A stretch of DNA of 64,000 nucleotides from Trypanosoma brucei gambiense DAL972 (taxonomy: Eukaryota; Euglenozoa; Kinetoplastea; Trypanosomatida; Trypanosomatidae). Below are positions 62,418 to 64,000 of the stretch, piece after piece. Every line of letters starts with the position of its first letter. Within the stretch, counting starts at the first letter, position 1. The stretch covers positions 1,178,001-1,242,000 of the forward strand of contig NC_026737.1 in the NCBI RefSeq assembly GCF_000210295.1. Direction: 5' to 3'. Under the pieces are notes generated by a model. The model was not told where the DNA came from, did no database searches, and saw nothing but the letters and a program-made list of their open reading frames with translations. The position numbers and the translations under genes are program-made.

Positions 62418-64000
62418 ACGGTAAGCATTCCTCAGGGGTAGCTCATAGAAATGATTGTTGAACCGACCGGATCAAGCAGCTTGCGGGTGTTGCGGACGAA
62501 TGGCTGTTAAGAGGCGAACCTGTTGGTTTGGAGGACTTTGGGGCGCACCCGGGTGGAGATGTTTCAGATGCGGAAGGGTTGGAAGAGTTGGAAGGGAGAT
62601 GCGAATCCACCGCCTTACGCGAAGTGGGAGGCACGAAAAGGAAGCACGGCAACTGTAGCAAAAGCAACGTGAATGCCAGTGGTGTGTTTGCGTTGTTTCC
62701 GCGGCGCTGGAAAGTGTGCAAAGACCGGAAAAATAGAGTTGTGGTTCATGTAAAACCGCATGCGTGCAATGCCCGGTGGTGAAGCAGGATTTAAACAAAA
62801 AAAAAAGAGATAAATACGCGGGGGGGGGAAGTTTACGAGTTCAACATGTGAAAGGTGTTTCGTAGCAGGGGCTTCGATAATGCACATCAACCTCGTGAGT
62901 ATGCACGGCCCCGTGGCACCGCTAAAGGGACTACGAGCAGTGGAGGGAAAGTGGGGTTAGCCGTAGCCGCGCCGGTGTTGAAACCAAAATAAAAAAAGGG
63001 ATGACGTGGAGGTAACAGTTAAGGAAGGAGAGGATAGAGAGAACAGGGTGGGGTTGGAATAAAATGTTCCTAGTAAACTTTTGATGTTCACGGGGCACGT
63101 GGGACTCCAAAGAGTAAGGAGAGGTGCGCACTTAAGGCACACACAAGAAAAATGCATACTGAATCCGATTGCGCGCTCCGAGGGGTTTCCTGACGCTTTT
63201 ATAAGGAAGTGGAAGGTGTAAAGTGAAACCCACCAGTGCCCCATACTGCGGCTAAACGTAAGCGAGGCGAGTTGGTCTAAAAGGTTTAGTAGGAAGGATA
63301 CACGGCGATGGAAAGAAGGACGTTTACAACAAATTGAAGTTGGGCATCCAAGGATTGCTGAGCCACTTGCCCGAATGCACTGCCGTGGAGAAGCTGAAGA
63401 TGAAACATGAACTAATAGGCTTGATGGGGAAAGCGCCTCGCGGGGAGGCAAAATTGGCGGGGTTCCTTTCCGTTTGACTCGGAAAGGGAGGGTGCCGGTG
63501 CTCAATGGTTGGGAGATGGCTCCGATCAGTGATGCGGAAGGAAGAGAACAAACGAATCAAGAATAGGGGCGCCCGAAACAAATCCACCACCGGAGACGTC
63601 GGATTGAGGAGTGTGTGTGCGTGTGGGGGGGAGGAAGGGGAGCAGCGGTGGAAGGACGATCTCTGCAAAGCACGGCGTGGACACAAATTGATTGTAGTTC
63701 ACTAATTCCCTCGTGGTCTGCTTTCGCCCATTCTCCATAGTGATGCATAAGTTCCCGCTGCGACTGTCAATGACGGGCTGCCCATCAACGGGCTGTTTCC
63801 ATTCAAAGAGGCAGGCAGCGCTGCGTGTGATTTCCATTCCCACGTGTTAGAGAAATCCACCGACAGTACAGGGTGACTTTTAGCTTGACTCAGCTCCGCA
63901 ACGCAAAGAGGAAAGGCAGCTTTTTTTTTTTTAAAAAAAAAGAGATCTTGGGGCTGATCACGCACAAACGCCGATGTAAGAAACGTTGGCTTTTGTCTCA
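62418..64000. other. Right-edge region, no confident gene
   Basis: G/A-rich on the plus strand. A possible decayed plus-strand coding stretch (62880-63566) is listed separately. Poly-G occurs at 62820-62828 and a T10/A9 hairpin-like sequence at 63921-63940. Nothing else can be supported. Confidence 0.45.
62880..63566 (+). pseudogene. Possible decayed plus-strand gene
   Basis: The ATG at 62880 gives MHINLVSMHGPVAPLKGLRA then a TAG at 62958. From 63063 to 63563 one plus-strand frame has only two internal stops (63219 and 63408) and reads like protein, for example CILNPIARSEGFPDAFIRKW, GRLQQIEVGHPRIAEPLARM and VPVLNGWEMAPISDAEG. A second frame, 63262-63477, is also open and protein-like (VYNKLKLGIQGLLSHLPECT). 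No family recognised. It may be a remnant of a gene on the opposite side of a strand switch, or chance in G-rich sequence. Confidence 0.22.

Noticed and set aside
62957..63505. 182-codon minus-strand frame near the right edge
   Set aside because: Ser/Leu/Phe-rich reading of the complement of purine-rich DNA; no domain, and it starts inside unrelated sequence.
1..64000. CRISPR arrays, bacterial insertion sequences, Shine-Dalgarno sites and operon promoters
   Set aside because: None seen; the gene layout, spacers, tRNAs and retroposon are those of a kinetoplastid nuclear chromosome.

Overview
The window looks like nuclear chromosomal DNA of a kinetoplastid, most likely Trypanosoma brucei or a close relative. 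Every confident protein gene is intronless and on the minus strand. Genes are separated by AT-rich, microsatellite-laden spacers, and polypyrimidine tracts plus AG (trans-splice acceptors) sit just upstream of several start codons. A RIME/ingi-type retroposon with a 2A-like peptide and a Pr77-type 5' end lies near the right edge, next to tRNA genes. Together this reads as one polycistronic unit transcribed right to left.

Right to left (5' to 3' along the unit): 62.2-62.4 kb holds tRNA-Val(CAC) and a second, structurally odd tRNA-like gene. 59.7-61 kb holds RIME sequence around a 204-base N gap; the two copies are probably one element left unmerged at two contig ends. About 55.1-59.7 kb has no confident protein gene and may contain the transcription start region. 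Compact genes follow: a YjjX-type ITPase/XTPase, diphthine synthase DPH5, mitoribosomal bL36m, a twin CX9C protein, a small membrane protein, an unrecognised 319-aa protein and mitoribosomal mL43. Next comes a PDK1-like AGC kinase with a large insert between its glycine loop and catalytic lysine.

From 41.8 to 24.5 kb lie three divergent paralogues of a family I do not recognise. They share an N-terminal MGxxPSRE motif (N-myristoylation consensus), a PLTxEFFPSxxC block and a C-terminal module. The rightmost copy is split by an apparent one-base loss, and one unrelated 1080-aa gene sits between two of the copies. Further left are an LSD1-type zinc-finger protein, a coiled-coil/SPRY protein (also split by a one-base frameshift) and a cold-shock-domain protein. 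The cold-shock gene is followed by about 11.3 kb of low-complexity sequence with no credible coding region, interpreted as an exceptionally long 3' UTR. The leftmost gene, 1-1910 minus, runs off the window.

All functions are inferred by reading the sequence; no database search was run. The best candidates for something undescribed are the three-member MGxxPSRE family, the giant 3' UTR of the cold-shock gene and the insert-bearing PDK1-like kinase.
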